64,000 nt of DNA from Bradyrhizobium sp. (GCF_004799405.1 NZ_SSMW01000089.1:1-64000); one strand, 5' to 3'. Counted from the first letter of the stretch, positions 8,462-17,831 are shown. Notes: generated from the sequence alone by a model not told the origin. Numbers and translations: made by a program.

Positions 8462-9379
8462 ATGAGCTGGCAACCCTCGAACGATCCCGTGCTCGGCGAT
8501 GCCAGTTCCTGCGATGCGCTTGAACTCGTCATCGTGCCGCGCACCCGCGACCTCGGCGATGGATTCGAGGTGCGCCGCGCGCTGCCGCACGGCAAGCGGC
8601 AGATGGTCGGTCCCTTCATCTTCTTCGATCATTTCGGACCGGTGCAGTTCATGTCGGGCAAGGGCATGGATGTGCGCCCGCATCCGCATATTGGGCTTGC
8701 CACCGTCACCTATCTGTTCGACGGCAGCATCATGCACCGCGACAGCGAGGGCAACATCCAGGAAATCGAGCCCGGTGCGATGAACCTGATGACGGCGGGC
8801 CGCGGCATCGCCCATTCCGAGCGCACCCCGGACCTGCAGCGGCGCGACGGCCAGAAGATGCTCGGACTACAGAGTTGGATCGCGCTGCCGGCCGGCTCCG
8901 AAGAAATCGCGCCGTCGTTTCAGCATTACGCCGCCGCCAGCCTGCCGACGGTCGAGGACCGCGGCTTCACCGCCCGGATCATTGCGGGCAGTTCGTTCGG
9001 CGTGAAATCACCTGTCACCATGGTGTCGCCGTGGTTCTACACCGAGGTGACCGCGAAACAAGGCACCAGCGTGCCGCTCGACCCCGACCATGAAGAGCGC
9101 GCCATCTATCTGATCGACGGCGAGATCGAAATATCCGGCGATCGCTACCAGGGGCCGCGCCTGCTGATTTTCCGGCCCGGCGATCCCATCACGGTCAACG
9201 CGACCAGGCCGACCCGGATGATGTTTCTCGGCGGCGATGCGCTGGAAGGCCCGCGCCATATCTGGTGGAATTTCGTCTCCTCCAGCAAGGAGCGCATCGA
9301 ACAGGCCAAGCAGGACTGGAAAACCGGCCGCTTCGGCCAGATTCCCAACGAACACGAGTTCATTCCGCTGCCGGAATGA
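8462..9379 (+). CDS. Pirin family protein
   Basis: 305 aa bicupin. The four residues that bind Fe in pirins are present with family spacing: His74 and His76 in HPHIGLATV, His118 and Glu120 in GRGIAHSE. C-terminal cupin: FRPGDPITVNATRPTRMMFLGG. Some pirins act as quercetin dioxygenases or redox-sensitive co-regulators; the role of this one is unknown. I start at ATG 8462 because the family begins here and the longer frame runs into the repeat. The GNAT gene is divergent. Confidence 0.88.
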   Translation: MSWQPSNDPVLGDASSCDALELVIVPRTRDLGDGFEVRRALPHGKRQMVGPFIFFDHFGPVQFMSGKGMDVRPHPHIGLATVTYLFDGSIMHRDSEGNIQEIEPGAMNLMTAGRGIAHSERTPDLQRRDGQKMLGLQSWIALPAGSEEIAPSFQHYAAASLPTVEDRGFTARIIAGSSFGVKSPVTMVSPWFYTEVTAKQGTSVPLDPDHEERAIYLIDGEIEISGDRYQGPRLLIFRPGDPITVNATRPTRMMFLGGDALEGPRHIWWNFVSSSKERIEQAKQDWKTGRFGQIPNEHEFIPLPE

Positions 9380-9448
9380 GCTATCTGCCTCTCTTCCTTC
9401 CGCCACCCGCGTTTGCGCGGGACGGCGATGCCTTCGAAAGCCTGATCC

Positions 9449-10366
9449 ATGACCACGATGCTCGCCAGCGACCTGCCGCTACCTCGGATCGGGCGCGGCA
9501 AGGTCCGCGATATCTACGCCGTCGGCGACGACCGCGTGCTGCTGCTGGCAACCGACCGCATCAGCGCGTTTGACGTGGTGATGGCCGAGACCATCCCGAT
9601 GAAGGGCGCGGTGCTCACGCAAATCAGCGCCTGGTGGTTCAATCAGCTCGAAGGCGTGGTCCCGCATCACATGATCAGCGCCGACGCCGGCGCGATCATC
9701 AAGGAGGTGCCGGCACTGCAGGCCCATCGCGCCGAGATCGCCGGGCGGGCGATGCTGTGCCGGCGCACCACGGTCTTTCCAATCGAATGCGTGATCCGCG
9801 GCTATCTCTCGGGCTCGGCGTGGAAGGAATATGCCGGCTCCGACACCCTGGCCGGCGAAAAACTGCCGCCCGGCCTGCTCGAAAGCGGCAAGCTGGAACC
9901 CGCGATCTTCAGCCCGGCGACCAAGGCCGAGAGCGGCCATGACGAGAACATCACCGTGGCGACGGTACGCGAGCGTCTGGGCGACGAGGTGGCCTATACG
10001 CTGGAAAGCATGGCGCGCGCGGTGTATACGCTCGGCGAGAAAATCAGCCGCGATCAGGGCATCATCATTGCCGATACCAAATTCGAATTTGGCCGCGATA
10101 GCGACGGGCGCATCATCCTGATCGACGAGGTGATGACCCCCGACAGTTCGCGGTTCTGGGCGGCGGACGCCTACAAGCCCGGCCAGCCGCAGCCGAGTTT
10201 CGACAAGCAGCCGCTGCGCGATTATCTCGACGTGGAACGCCGCGCCGGCCGCTGGAATGGCGAAGCCCCGCCCCCGCCGCTGCCGGCAAGCGTGGTCGAC
10301 GCCACCAGCAAGCGCTACCTCGAAGCCTATCGCCGCATCACGGGCGCCGATCTGACGATGATCTAG
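9449..10366 (+). CDS. purC: Phosphoribosylaminoimidazole-succinocarboxamide (SAICAR) synthase
   Basis: 305 aa. Ligates aspartate to CAIR using ATP in de novo purine synthesis. Conserved features: [23 protein letters not shown] at the start, [15 protein letters not shown], the SAICAR signature [14 protein letters not shown], and [10 protein letters not shown] followed by [12 protein letters not shown]. The length and these insertions match the longer, yeast Ade1-like form rather than the roughly 255-residue form usually encoded beside purS/purQ. No other pur gene is nearby. Confidence 0.93.
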   Translation: MTTMLASDLPLPRIGRGKVRDIYAVGDDRVLLLATDRISAFDVVMAETIPMKGAVLTQISAWWFNQLEGVVPHHMISADAGAIIKEVPALQAHRAEIAGRAMLCRRTTVFPIECVIRGYLSGSAWKEYAGSDTLAGEKLPPGLLESGKLEPAIFSPATKAESGHDENITVATVRERLGDEVAYTLESMARAVYTLGEKISRDQGIIIADTKFEFGRDSDGRIILIDEVMTPDSSRFWAADAYKPGQPQPSFDKQPLRDYLDVERRAGRWNGEAPPPPLPASVVDATSKRYLEAYRRITGADLTMI

Positions 10367-10464
10367 ACCGGCAAGTTCCCGGGCCCGCGGCATCACAATA
10401 CATCTTGTCCTCGCGCGCCTTGCTCGTCTACCACTGACGCCGGACGGCAGGGGTAGGCGCGCGC

Positions 10465-12663
10465 GTGGTCGGTCAATCCGTCAGTTTCGGTTCGGGAGTG
10501 CGTCCGGCACTCAACAACATTCTCGGCGGCGGCGCTGCCAGCGTCCTGACCGTGACATTCGGATTGTCCTACTCGCTGTTGATCTTCGGCGGGCCGCTCG
10601 CTCCCTTTTTATCCTACGGCGTCGCCGCGACCTTCATTTCATCGGCCGTGCTCGCCGCAGTTATCGCGCTCGGAAGCTCGTTGCCGTTCGCGATCGCCGG
10701 TCCGGAGAGTTCCACCGCGGCGATGACCGGAATATTGGCGTCGTCGCTGGCCGAACGAATGGTGGCGGCCCAACCATCCGCGGCACTTCTTGGTCCGGTT
10801 CTGCTCACGCTTGCGTCGACGACCATCGTCACCGGTATCGTGCTGTGCGGGTTCGGGGTGACGCGGATGGGCCGCGCGATCCGGTATGTACCCTATCCGG
10901 TGGTTGGGGGATTTCTCGGCGCAACCAGCTGCCTGATCCTTTTGGGCGCGGTCCGCGTCATCACCGGCCATCGCCTGCAGATTGCCACGCTCGGTCAGTT
11001 CGGCAACATCCTGACACTGTCCGAACTGGCGGCGGCCGGCGCCATGGCGCTCGTGCTGTATCTGACCTGGCATCGCTCCCGCAGTTCGTTCGGACTCCCG
11101 GTCATTCTCATCGGGGGCGTGATTGCCGCGCATATCATATTCAAGCTGGCCGGCATCTCGCTGACGCAGGCGCAGGCCGCGGGCTGGACCTTTCAGCCGC
11201 CGCCGAGCGTCACCTTCATGCTGCCGTGGAGCGTTCATGAAATCAGCCACTATCCCTGGTCTGCATTGCCGGACCTGATCGGCAACCTGATCGCGGTCGT
11301 CTTCGTCACCGCGACCTGTACCTTGTTCAACACCACCGGCGTCGAGGTCGCATCGCAAACCGAAGCCAATCTAGAACGGGAGTTAAACGTCACCGGCATC
11401 GCCAACATGCTGTCGGGCGCATTCGGCGGCTATACCGGTTGTATTTCCATCAGCCGTACCGTGCTCAACTTCAACAGCGGCGGCACCGGCCGGCTATCCG
11501 GGCTCACGGTAGCCGCGATTTCGGCGTCGATGCTGGCGGCGGCTCCCACGCTTCTCGGCTATATGCCGAAATTCGTGCTCGGCGGCCTGCTGATCTATCT
11601 CGGCGCGGACCAGCTTCACAAATGGATCGTGCAGTCGCGGCGGCGGCTTTCGTTGATCGAATATCTGTCGCTGCTGGCGATTATCGTCATCATCGTACAA
11701 TGGGGCTTCATCGCCGGCATCCTGATCGGTGTCGTGATCGGTTGCACGACCTTTGCGTTGAGCGCGTCGCGCATCGATTCCATCAAGTACAGTTTCGACG
11801 GTTCGGAATATCGCAGTTCGCTGGACCGCTCGCGCGACGAACAGGCGGTGCTTTCCGCCCATGGCGGCAAGATTCAGGGGCTGAACCTGCAGAGCTACCT
11901 GTTCTTCGGCTCGGCCAACCGGCTTTTTCAGCACGTCAAGGCGCTTCTCGCGCGCCATCCGGAGTGCCGGTTCCTGGTGTTCGATTTCAAGCTCGTCACC
12001 GGCATCGATTCCTCGGCGGCCTATAGTTTCGCCCAGATCAAGCGGACGGCGCAGGATCGTGGCATCAGACTGGTGCTGGTCCACCTGCCATCCGCGGCCG
12101 AGAAGGCGTTGCGGTCGAGCGAGTTCATCGCGCCGGAAGTCAGCATCGTGCCTGAACTCGACCACGCACTGGAGTGGTGCGAGAACGAGATTATCGCCCA
12201 GCATCGGGGCCTCGAAAGCGAGGAGGCGTCCCTGCGCGACTGGTTCACCCAGATCCTCGGGACCGAACGCGACGCCTCCGAATTGATCCGCCGCTGCCAG
12301 CGCATCGAAGTCGACGCCAACGAGATTATCGTCAGCGCCGGCGAAGCCGCCGACTCCATGCATTTCATTCTGGACGGGCGCGTCGGGATCATGATTGCGA
12401 CCGGCGACGGCGGCACCACGCGGGTGCGAAGCCTCGGCCGCTATACCACGATCGGCGAAATGGGCCTGGTGTCGCGGGCGCCGCGCAGCGCCACCATCCA
12501 GGCTGAGGTCGCCAGCATTCTCTACGTGCTCAGTGTCGATCGATTCGAGGAGATCAAGGCCGACGATCCGGCGCTCGGCCAGAAACTGTTGACCTATTTC
12601 GTCTCCGTCATGGCGGAACGGCTGACCTTTGCCAACCGCATGATCGCTGTGCTCCGAAGATAA
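10465..12663 (+). CDS. SulP family anion transporter fused to STAS and cyclic-nucleotide-binding domains
   Basis: 732 aa. Residues 1-440 are a SulP-type membrane domain with ten or more hydrophobic segments and the conserved AGPESSTAAM and VGGFLGATSC regions. Residues about 470-565 form a STAS domain (FLVFDFKLVTGIDSSAAYSF). Residues about 610-725 form a cNMP-binding/Crp-like domain (MHFILDGRVGIMI, then TIGEMGLVSRAPRSATI). SulP proteins carry sulfate, bicarbonate or dicarboxylates. The C-terminal domains suggest gating by partner proteins and a cyclic nucleotide. The start is a GTG. Substrate and ligand are not predictable from sequence. Confidence 0.9.
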   Translation: MVGQSVSFGSGVRPALNNILGGGAASVLTVTFGLSYSLLIFGGPLAPFLSYGVAATFISSAVLAAVIALGSSLPFAIAGPESSTAAMTGILASSLAERMVAAQPSAALLGPVLLTLASTTIVTGIVLCGFGVTRMGRAIRYVPYPVVGGFLGATSCLILLGAVRVITGHRLQIATLGQFGNILTLSELAAAGAMALVLYLTWHRSRSSFGLPVILIGGVIAAHIIFKLAGISLTQAQAAGWTFQPPPSVTFMLPWSVHEISHYPWSALPDLIGNLIAVVFVTATCTLFNTTGVEVASQTEANLERELNVTGIANMLSGAFGGYTGCISISRTVLNFNSGGTGRLSGLTVAAISASMLAAAPTLLGYMPKFVLGGLLIYLGADQLHKWIVQSRRRLSLIEYLSLLAIIVIIVQWGFIAGILIGVVIGCTTFALSASRIDSIKYSFDGSEYRSSLDRSRDEQAVLSAHGGKIQGLNLQSYLFFGSANRLFQHVKALLARHPECRFLVFDFKLVTGIDSSAAYSFAQIKRTAQDRGIRLVLVHLPSAAEKALRSSEFIAPEVSIVPELDHALEWCENEIIAQHRGLESEEASLRDWFTQILGTERDASELIRRCQRIEVDANEIIVSAGEAADSMHFILDGRVGIMIATGDGGTTRVRSLGRYTTIGEMGLVSRAPRSATIQAEVASILYVLSVDRFEEIKADDPALGQKLLTYFVSVMAERLTFANRMIAVLRR

Positions 12664-12667
12664 AGCT

Positions 12668-12691
12668 TGTCGCCCGGCATTCGCCGGACGA
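12668..12691. terminator. Hairpin between convergent genes
   Basis: GTCGcCCGGC and GCCGGaCGAC pair around ATTC, just after the SulP stop and before the stop of the convergent small gene. There is no U-run, so it could act as a bidirectional transcript end or RNA stabiliser. Confidence 0.45.
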
Positions 12692-12704
12692 CTGAGCTGG
12701 ATTG

Positions 12705-12917
12705 CTACTTCGGCGGAGCGACCTGGATGTAGGGACCGGTCTGGATTCGGCGAATCACGGTCGCAACGTCTTCTTCGAAGCTTACGAGGTGCTCGCGGCC
12801 AAACAGAACAGCCGACCCGCTACCCTGTCCAGGCTGGACCATCATGATCTGGTCCAGGTTCACTAGAACCTCGCGCGTCGGCGGTCCCGGTCGTTTCAAT
12901 ACGATAAAAACGGCCAT
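12705..12917 (-). CDS. Conserved small hypothetical protein (70 aa)
   Basis: 70 aa starting MAVFIVLKRPGPPTREVLVN and ending GPYIQVAPPK. The ATG at 12917 is chosen because a near-perfect AGGAGG lies five to six bases before it; the longer frame has no such site. The short beta-rich pattern (VLVNLDQIMMVQP, SAVLFGREHLVSFEEDVATVI) is distantly like FlbD-type small proteins, but I do not claim a function. No signal peptide and no membrane segment. Divergent from the MetX-like gene. Confidence 0.7.
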   Translation of the reverse strand: MAVFIVLKRPGPPTREVLVNLDQIMMVQPGQGSGSAVLFGREHLVSFEEDVATVIRRIQTGPYIQVAPPK

Positions 12918-13048
12918 TCCGGCCTCCTGGTTATCGTCGATCCAAACGCCGTAAGTCACGCCCGCCAAATGCCGCGATATGCCTTGCTGGTTCGACACGC
13001 CAATGAGATCATCCGCCCGAGATAGATCGGGAATCGCGCAAGGGAATC

Positions 13049-14092
13049 ATGACACAAATTCAGTCGGCTGACGTGAAAAAATTCGTCACCAGCGATTTCC
13101 GACTGCAAAGCGGCGTGGTCATGCCAACCGTGACCATCGCCTATCGAACCCTCGGCGTTCTGGCGCCGAACCGCGACAACGTCGTGCTGGTCACCCATGG
13201 CAACACCAGCGGGCCGCAGATGATCGATCCCGGCGGTCCGACCGGCGAAGGAAGCTGGAGCGAACTCGTCGGCCCCGGCAAGGCCGTCGATACCGACCGT
13301 TTCTTTGTCATCTGTCCCAACATGCTGGGCTCGTCCTACGGATCGACCAATGCGGCGAGCGTCGATCCGGCGACCGGCAAGCCCTACGGGCCCCGCTTTC
13401 CCGACATCACGGTGAGCGACATTATCGCCACCCAGCGCGCACTGCTCGATCATTTGGGAATCGAAAAACTGGTCGCGATTGTCGGCCCATCCTATGGCGG
13501 GTTTCAGGCGTTTCAGTGGGCCGTGAACTATCCCGGCATGATGAAGGGGATTGCCGCCATCGTCACCTCTCCGCAGATGCCGCGCGAGCGCGCCGACGGC
13601 AATGTCGAGCGTCTGCTCGCAACCTTGTCGAAGGACCCGAACTGGAACGGCGGCGACTATTACGATCGCGGTGGCGTACGCGAGGCCATGATCCAGATCC
13701 GCTCGGCCACCCTCAAGACCTACGGCATCGAGACCCGGCTGCGGGACACGATGTCCGATCCCGTCGAAATCGAGGCGGCGATCCGCGACGAGGCCGCGCG
13801 ATGGGCCGACGGATTCGATGCGAACTCGCTGATCATCCTGGCGAAGGCGCTGAGAGGCTTCAACGTGACGGCGCAATTCGGCAACATCAAATCGAAGGTG
13901 CTGTACGTGCTGTCGCGAACCGACCGGCTGTTTCCGCCGGAACTCGCCCCCGGCGTGATGCAGGGGCTAAAGGCCGCCGATGTCGACGCCGACTATTTCC
14001 TGCTCGACAGTGAATACGGTCATTCGGCGTCCGGCCGCGACGCACATAAATGGGCGCCGCGGCTGCGCCGGTTCATGGATGAACTCGACTAA
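13049..14092 (+). CDS. Alpha/beta hydrolase, homoserine O-acetyltransferase (MetX)-like
   Basis: 347 aa. The N-terminal AYRTLGVLAPNRDNVVLVTHG, CPNMLGSSYGSTNAASVDPATG and FPDITVSDIIATQRALLDHLG are hallmarks of the MetX family. The candidate triad is Ser148 (VGPSYGG), Asp292 (SRTDRLFPP) and His325 (EYGHSASG). The elbow reads GPSYGG instead of the usual GGSMGG, and GFQAFQW replaces GMQALEW, so it is probably a divergent paralogue whose acyl transfer or hydrolysis substrate differs from homoserine. No methionine genes are adjacent. Confidence 0.82.
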   Translation: MTQIQSADVKKFVTSDFRLQSGVVMPTVTIAYRTLGVLAPNRDNVVLVTHGNTSGPQMIDPGGPTGEGSWSELVGPGKAVDTDRFFVICPNMLGSSYGSTNAASVDPATGKPYGPRFPDITVSDIIATQRALLDHLGIEKLVAIVGPSYGGFQAFQWAVNYPGMMKGIAAIVTSPQMPRERADGNVERLLATLSKDPNWNGGDYYDRGGVREAMIQIRSATLKTYGIETRLRDTMSDPVEIEAAIRDEAARWADGFDANSLIILAKALRGFNVTAQFGNIKSKVLYVLSRTDRLFPPELAPGVMQGLKAADVDADYFLLDSEYGHSASGRDAHKWAPRLRRFMDELD

Positions 14093-14108
14093 ACGCCGGC
14101 AGAGGCGC

Positions 14109-15608
14109 TTACACCCCCGCCATCATCACGTACTTGATCTCGACATATTCTTCCATGCCGTGATGCGAGCCTTCCCGGCCGAGGCCTGATTCCTTGACGC
14201 CGCCGAACGGCGCCACTTCGGTTGTGATCAGGCCGGTGTTGACGCCGACCATGCCGGACTCCAATGCCTCCGCGACGCGCCACACCCGGCCGAGATCGCG
14301 CGAGTAAAAATAGGAGGCGAGCCCGAACGGCGAATCGTTGCACATCGCAATCACCTCGGCCTCGTCCTTGAAGCGGAACACCGGCGCCAGCGGCCCGAAG
14401 GTTTCTTCCTGCGACACCAGCGCATTTGGCGCGACGTTCGACAGCACGGTCGGCTCGAAGAAGGTGCCGCCAAGCGAATGGCGTTTTCCCCCGGTGACGA
14501 TCCTGGCGCCGTGCTTGACCGCGTCCGCGATGTGCTTCTCGACCTTGTCGACCGCGTCCATGTTGATCAGCGGGCCCTGGGTCACGCCCTGCTCGGTGCC
14601 ATCGCCGATCTTCATCGCCGCGACTTTCTTCGAGAGTTTCTCCACGAACTGATCGTAGATCTTGTCCTGCGCGTAGATACGGTTGGCGCAGACGCAGGTC
14701 TGGCCCATGTTGCGGTATTTCGAGACCATGGCGCCGTCGACCGCGGCATCAATATCGGCGTCGTCGAACACCACGAACGGCGCGTTGCCGCCAAGCTCGA
14801 GCCCGAGTTTCTTCACCCCGACCGCGGCCTGCCGGTACAGGATTTTTCCGACCTCGGTCGATCCGGTGAAGCCGACGAAGCGCACCGCGGGATGTTCGCA
14901 CAGCACCTTGCCGATCGCCGACGAATTGCCGGTGAGGATATTGAACACGCCCTTGGGCACGCCGGCTTTCTCCGCCAACACCACCAGCGCCAGCGCGGTG
15001 AGCGGCGTCTCATTGGCGGGCTTCAAGACCACGGTGCAGCCGGCGGCCAGCGCCGGCGATACTTTTCGGGTGATCATCGAGCACGGAAAATTCCATGGCG
15101 TGATCGCGCCGCAGACGCCGATCGGCTGGCGGATCGCAAGCAGCCGTGCGTCCGGCCGCTGCGTCGGGATCGTCTCGCCATAGACGCGGCGGGCCTCCTC
15201 GGCAAAAAACTCGACATAGGCGCCGCCGCTGTCGACTTCGCCGAGCGCTTCGGCCAGCGGCTTGCCCTGCTCGGAGGTGAGGATCAGCGCCAGGTCTTCG
15301 CGGTTGGCGATAATCAGGTCGAACCATTTGCGCAGGATGTTGGAGCGCTGCTTGGCGGTCAGCCTGGCCCAGGCCGGAAAGGCCCGCGCGGCGGCTTCCA
15401 CCGCCTGCGTCGCTTCCGCGGTGCTCATCCTGGGCACCTTGGCGAGCTCGACGCCATTGACTGGATTGGTCACCGGATTGGCCGGCGTGCCGGTCCAGAC
15501 GCCGTCGATGTAACAGTGCTCGCGCAGCAGCGAAGGATCTTTCAGGCGATCGCGCAGCGAGGGCGTCGAGGATTGCGGGGCGCGTGCTGCAGCAGCGGTC
15601 GGGGTCAT
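14109..15608 (-). CDS. NAD(P)-dependent aldehyde dehydrogenase, succinate-semialdehyde dehydrogenase type
   Basis: 499 aa. Oxidises an aldehyde to the acid; closest in pattern to GabD of GABA breakdown. Landmarks: TPWNFPCSMITRKVSPAL, KPANETPLTAL with Lys196, GFTGSTEVGK, LELGGNAPFVVF with Glu271, and the nucleophile Cys305 in GQTCVCANR. The neighbouring Cys307 gives the Cys-x-Cys pair that in human SSADH forms a redox switch. The ATG at 15608 is preferred because GAGGAG lies a few bases upstream; the longer frame lacks this. Convergent with the MetX-like gene. Confidence 0.88.
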   Translation of the reverse strand: MTPTAAAARAPQSSTPSLRDRLKDPSLLREHCYIDGVWTGTPANPVTNPVNGVELAKVPRMSTAEATQAVEAAARAFPAWARLTAKQRSNILRKWFDLIIANREDLALILTSEQGKPLAEALGEVDSGGAYVEFFAEEARRVYGETIPTQRPDARLLAIRQPIGVCGAITPWNFPCSMITRKVSPALAAGCTVVLKPANETPLTALALVVLAEKAGVPKGVFNILTGNSSAIGKVLCEHPAVRFVGFTGSTEVGKILYRQAAVGVKKLGLELGGNAPFVVFDDADIDAAVDGAMVSKYRNMGQTCVCANRIYAQDKIYDQFVEKLSKKVAAMKIGDGTEQGVTQGPLINMDAVDKVEKHIADAVKHGARIVTGGKRHSLGGTFFEPTVLSNVAPNALVSQEETFGPLAPVFRFKDEAEVIAMCNDSPFGLASYFYSRDLGRVWRVAEALESGMVGVNTGLITTEVAPFGGVKESGLGREGSHHGMEEYVEIKYVMMAGV

Positions 15609-15779
15609 GGCGTTACTCCTCACATGTTTCTTCGCAATATTGGGGACGAGTATAGGCTCAAATGGGCGGCGATGCATCGGCCGCAAGCCGTCGGCGCCGG
15701 GCGTTTTCGCGGCGCGTTCGGACGCCGCCCCAAGTTCCCGGGACGTTCAAGGCATTGCGATGCAGGAAACGTAGTTTTG

Positions 15780-16100
15780 TTAGGCCGCGCCGCTCATATA
15801 GGTCTCGCGGCGGCCGATCATGCGCTCCGCCGCGGCCTTGGCGTCCGCCTTGGAGGAGGTCGCGCAGGTCCGGTATTCGAGATCGGGCATGACCGAAGGT
15901 CCGCGCCGGCCGAACCATGATTTGGAACCGACCGGCAGCAGCGCCAGCGCCTGAGCGACATTGTCGACCGCGTCGAAAGAATGCAGCGCCCCGGTGCCGG
16001 CAAAGCGGACCTCAAAGAGACCCGGGGTGATCGGCGCTTCGATATTCTCGCCGCGCCCGGCCCGGGGATACCGCTTCCATTCGCTCCAAGTCGAGATCAT
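15780..16100 (-). CDS. Conserved hypothetical protein (106 aa)
   Basis: 106 aa starting MISTWSEWKRYPRAGRGE. No domain that I recognise. GLFEVRFAGTGALHSFDAVDNVAQAL is followed by a basic, Ala-rich C-terminal helix (SKADAKAAAERMIG). The codon use is like its neighbours, with high GC at third positions. No signal peptide. It lies upstream of the aldehyde dehydrogenase on the same strand, separated by about 170 bp. Confidence 0.6.
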   Translation of the reverse strand: MISTWSEWKRYPRAGRGENIEAPITPGLFEVRFAGTGALHSFDAVDNVAQALALLPVGSKSWFGRRGPSVMPDLEYRTCATSSKADAKAAAERMIGRRETYMSGAA

Positions 16101-16459
16101 CGTCGTCCCTCACAACCCATTAAGCCACTATCACCTTGGTAAATCCTCGTCCTGGCAATGCCAATTTGTCCAGCGATTTGAATAACTTACGACTAAGGTC
16201 GCTCCCTGGCGCGATTGCTCAACCAGCATACCGTGGATATGTCGGGCGGTCACCGCCAATGCAAGCCAATCCACCGCAAAAAACGCCGAGTGTTGCAGTT
16301 CGGTCGCGGCCTGCCGGGACCCGCCGGGACCAATCCCTCGCCCGCCCGCAATCATCACGAGGTCGCGACCGGCGCGTTGCGACCGGACGGGGAAGCTTGC
16401 GAGGCCCCGCGACCGGGAGGAAGATCGACCGGCTTTAAGAAATTAAACGGGAGGTGACC
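16101..16459. other. Intergenic region without recognised gene
   Basis: About 360 bp between the divergent hypothetical gene and the serine hydrolase. It must hold their promoters, but I see no confident -35/-10 pair. A 75-codon frame on the minus strand (16131-16358) has no ribosome site and no family resemblance. The only clear signal is the ribosome site GGGAGGTG just before 16460. Confidence 0.5.
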
Positions 16460-17647
16460 ATGCAGAGCAAAGCACAGATCGATCAGGTACTGCGCCAGAA
16501 AAGCGACGCCAAGGAGATTCCCGGCGTCGTCGCGGTGGCCGCGACCGCCAAGGAAGTGATTTATCGGGGCGCGTTCGGCAAACGCGACCTGTCCAAAGAC
16601 GACGCCATGACCGCCGACAGCGTGTTCTGGATCGCCTCCATGACCAAGGCCATCACCGCCGCGGCGGGCATGCAGCTGGTCGAGCAGGGCAAGCTCTCGC
16701 TCGACGCGCCGATCGGCAAGGTGCTGCCCGATCTCGCCGCACCCCAGGTGCTCGAAGGCTTCGACGCTAAAGGCGAGCCAAAACTGCGGCCGGCCAAAAA
16801 TCCGATCACGCTGCGTCATCTGATGACCCACACCGCCGGCTTTGCCTACGACATGTGGAACGGCGATATGGTGCGGTATCTGGAGAAATCCGGGCTGCCG
16901 GGCATCACCACCTGCAAGAACGACGCGCTGAAGACGCCGATCATGTCCGACCCCGGCACGCGCTGGGAATATGGCACCAATATCGATTTCGTCGGCAAGG
17001 CGGTCGAGGCCGTCAGCGGCAAGCGGCTCGACGCCTATCTGCGCGACCACCTGTTCACGCCACTCGGCATGAGCGACACCGGCTTCAAGCTTGGCGCCGC
17101 GCAGCGCAAGCGCCTGGTCGGCATGCACGCCCGTGGCGCGGATGGATCGCCGGCGCCGATCCCGTTCGAGGTTGAGCAGGAGCCGGAATTCCACATGGGT
17201 GGCGGCGGGCTCTATGGCACGGCGGGCGATTACATCAAATTCACCCAGATGATCCTCAACAAGGGCCGCGGCAACGGCAACCAGGTGCTCAAGGCCGAGA
17301 CTGTCGCGATGATGGGACAGAACCACATCGGCAACCTCAACATGACCAAGATGACGTCGGCGGTCGCATTCGCAACCAACGATGTCGATCTCTACCCGGA
17401 CATGGTGAAGAAGTGGGGGCTGAGTTTCCTGATCAATACCGCGAGGACCCCGGAGGGTCGCAGCCCCGGCAGCCTCGCCTGGGCCGGCCTCGCCAACACC
17501 TACTACTGGATCGATCCGTCGCGCGACGTCACCGGCGTGATCCTGATGCAGGTATTGCCTTTCGCGGACAAAAAATGCCTGGAAGCATTCGCGGGCTTCG
17601 AGCGCGGCGTCTATGCCGGGCTCGATGCGGCGCAGCGCGCAGCGTAG
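16460..17647 (+). CDS. Serine hydrolase, beta-lactamase class C / family VIII esterase type
   Basis: 395 aa. SxxK nucleophile motif S60-M-T-K63 (WIASMTKAITAAAG), Tyr171 in WEYGTNIDFVGKAVE, LRHLMTHTAGF near 118-128, and WAGLANTYYWIDP near the end as the third-motif strand. Members hydrolyse esters or beta-lactams or act on D-amino-acid peptides. No signal peptide is visible, suggesting a cytoplasmic esterase. ATG 16460 is preferred over the upstream GTG at 16454 because GGGAGGTG is correctly spaced to it. It is unlike the hydrolase at 5153 except in fold. Confidence 0.87.
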   Translation: MQSKAQIDQVLRQKSDAKEIPGVVAVAATAKEVIYRGAFGKRDLSKDDAMTADSVFWIASMTKAITAAAGMQLVEQGKLSLDAPIGKVLPDLAAPQVLEGFDAKGEPKLRPAKNPITLRHLMTHTAGFAYDMWNGDMVRYLEKSGLPGITTCKNDALKTPIMSDPGTRWEYGTNIDFVGKAVEAVSGKRLDAYLRDHLFTPLGMSDTGFKLGAAQRKRLVGMHARGADGSPAPIPFEVEQEPEFHMGGGGLYGTAGDYIKFTQMILNKGRGNGNQVLKAETVAMMGQNHIGNLNMTKMTSAVAFATNDVDLYPDMVKKWGLSFLINTARTPEGRSPGSLAWAGLANTYYWIDPSRDVTGVILMQVLPFADKKCLEAFAGFERGVYAGLDAAQRAA

Positions 17648-17666
17648 CGACTGGCGCGTCTCTGTT

Positions 17667-17831
17667 CCCTCCCCCTTGTGGGGGAGGGTTTAGGGAGAGG
17701 GGTAAGCGGCTAACGCCAGAGTTCGCGGCCTACCCCTCTCTCCAGCTCTCCCCCAACGCAAGTCGGGCCTGCCCGACTTGCGCAAAATTGAAATGCGCAA
17801 CCGGGGTAGACCCCGGTTGCCTGGGGGAGAG
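17667..17831. repeat. Composite cruciform-forming intergenic repeat
   Basis: A hairpin CCCTCCCCC/GGGGGAGGG (17667-17688) is followed by a three-way structure. The outer stem CTCTCCCCC (17746-17754) pairs with GGGGGAGAG (17823-17831). It encloses GCAAGTCGGGC/GCCCGACTTGC (17758-17781) and GCAACCGGGG/CCCCGGTTGC (17797-17820). Mosaic repeats of this kind are familiar from Bradyrhizobium intergenic DNA. Confidence 0.75.

Noticed and set aside
16131..16358. 75-codon frame on the minus strand in the 16101-16459 gap
   Set aside because: No ribosome site, no recognisable family, and codon use is not distinctive.
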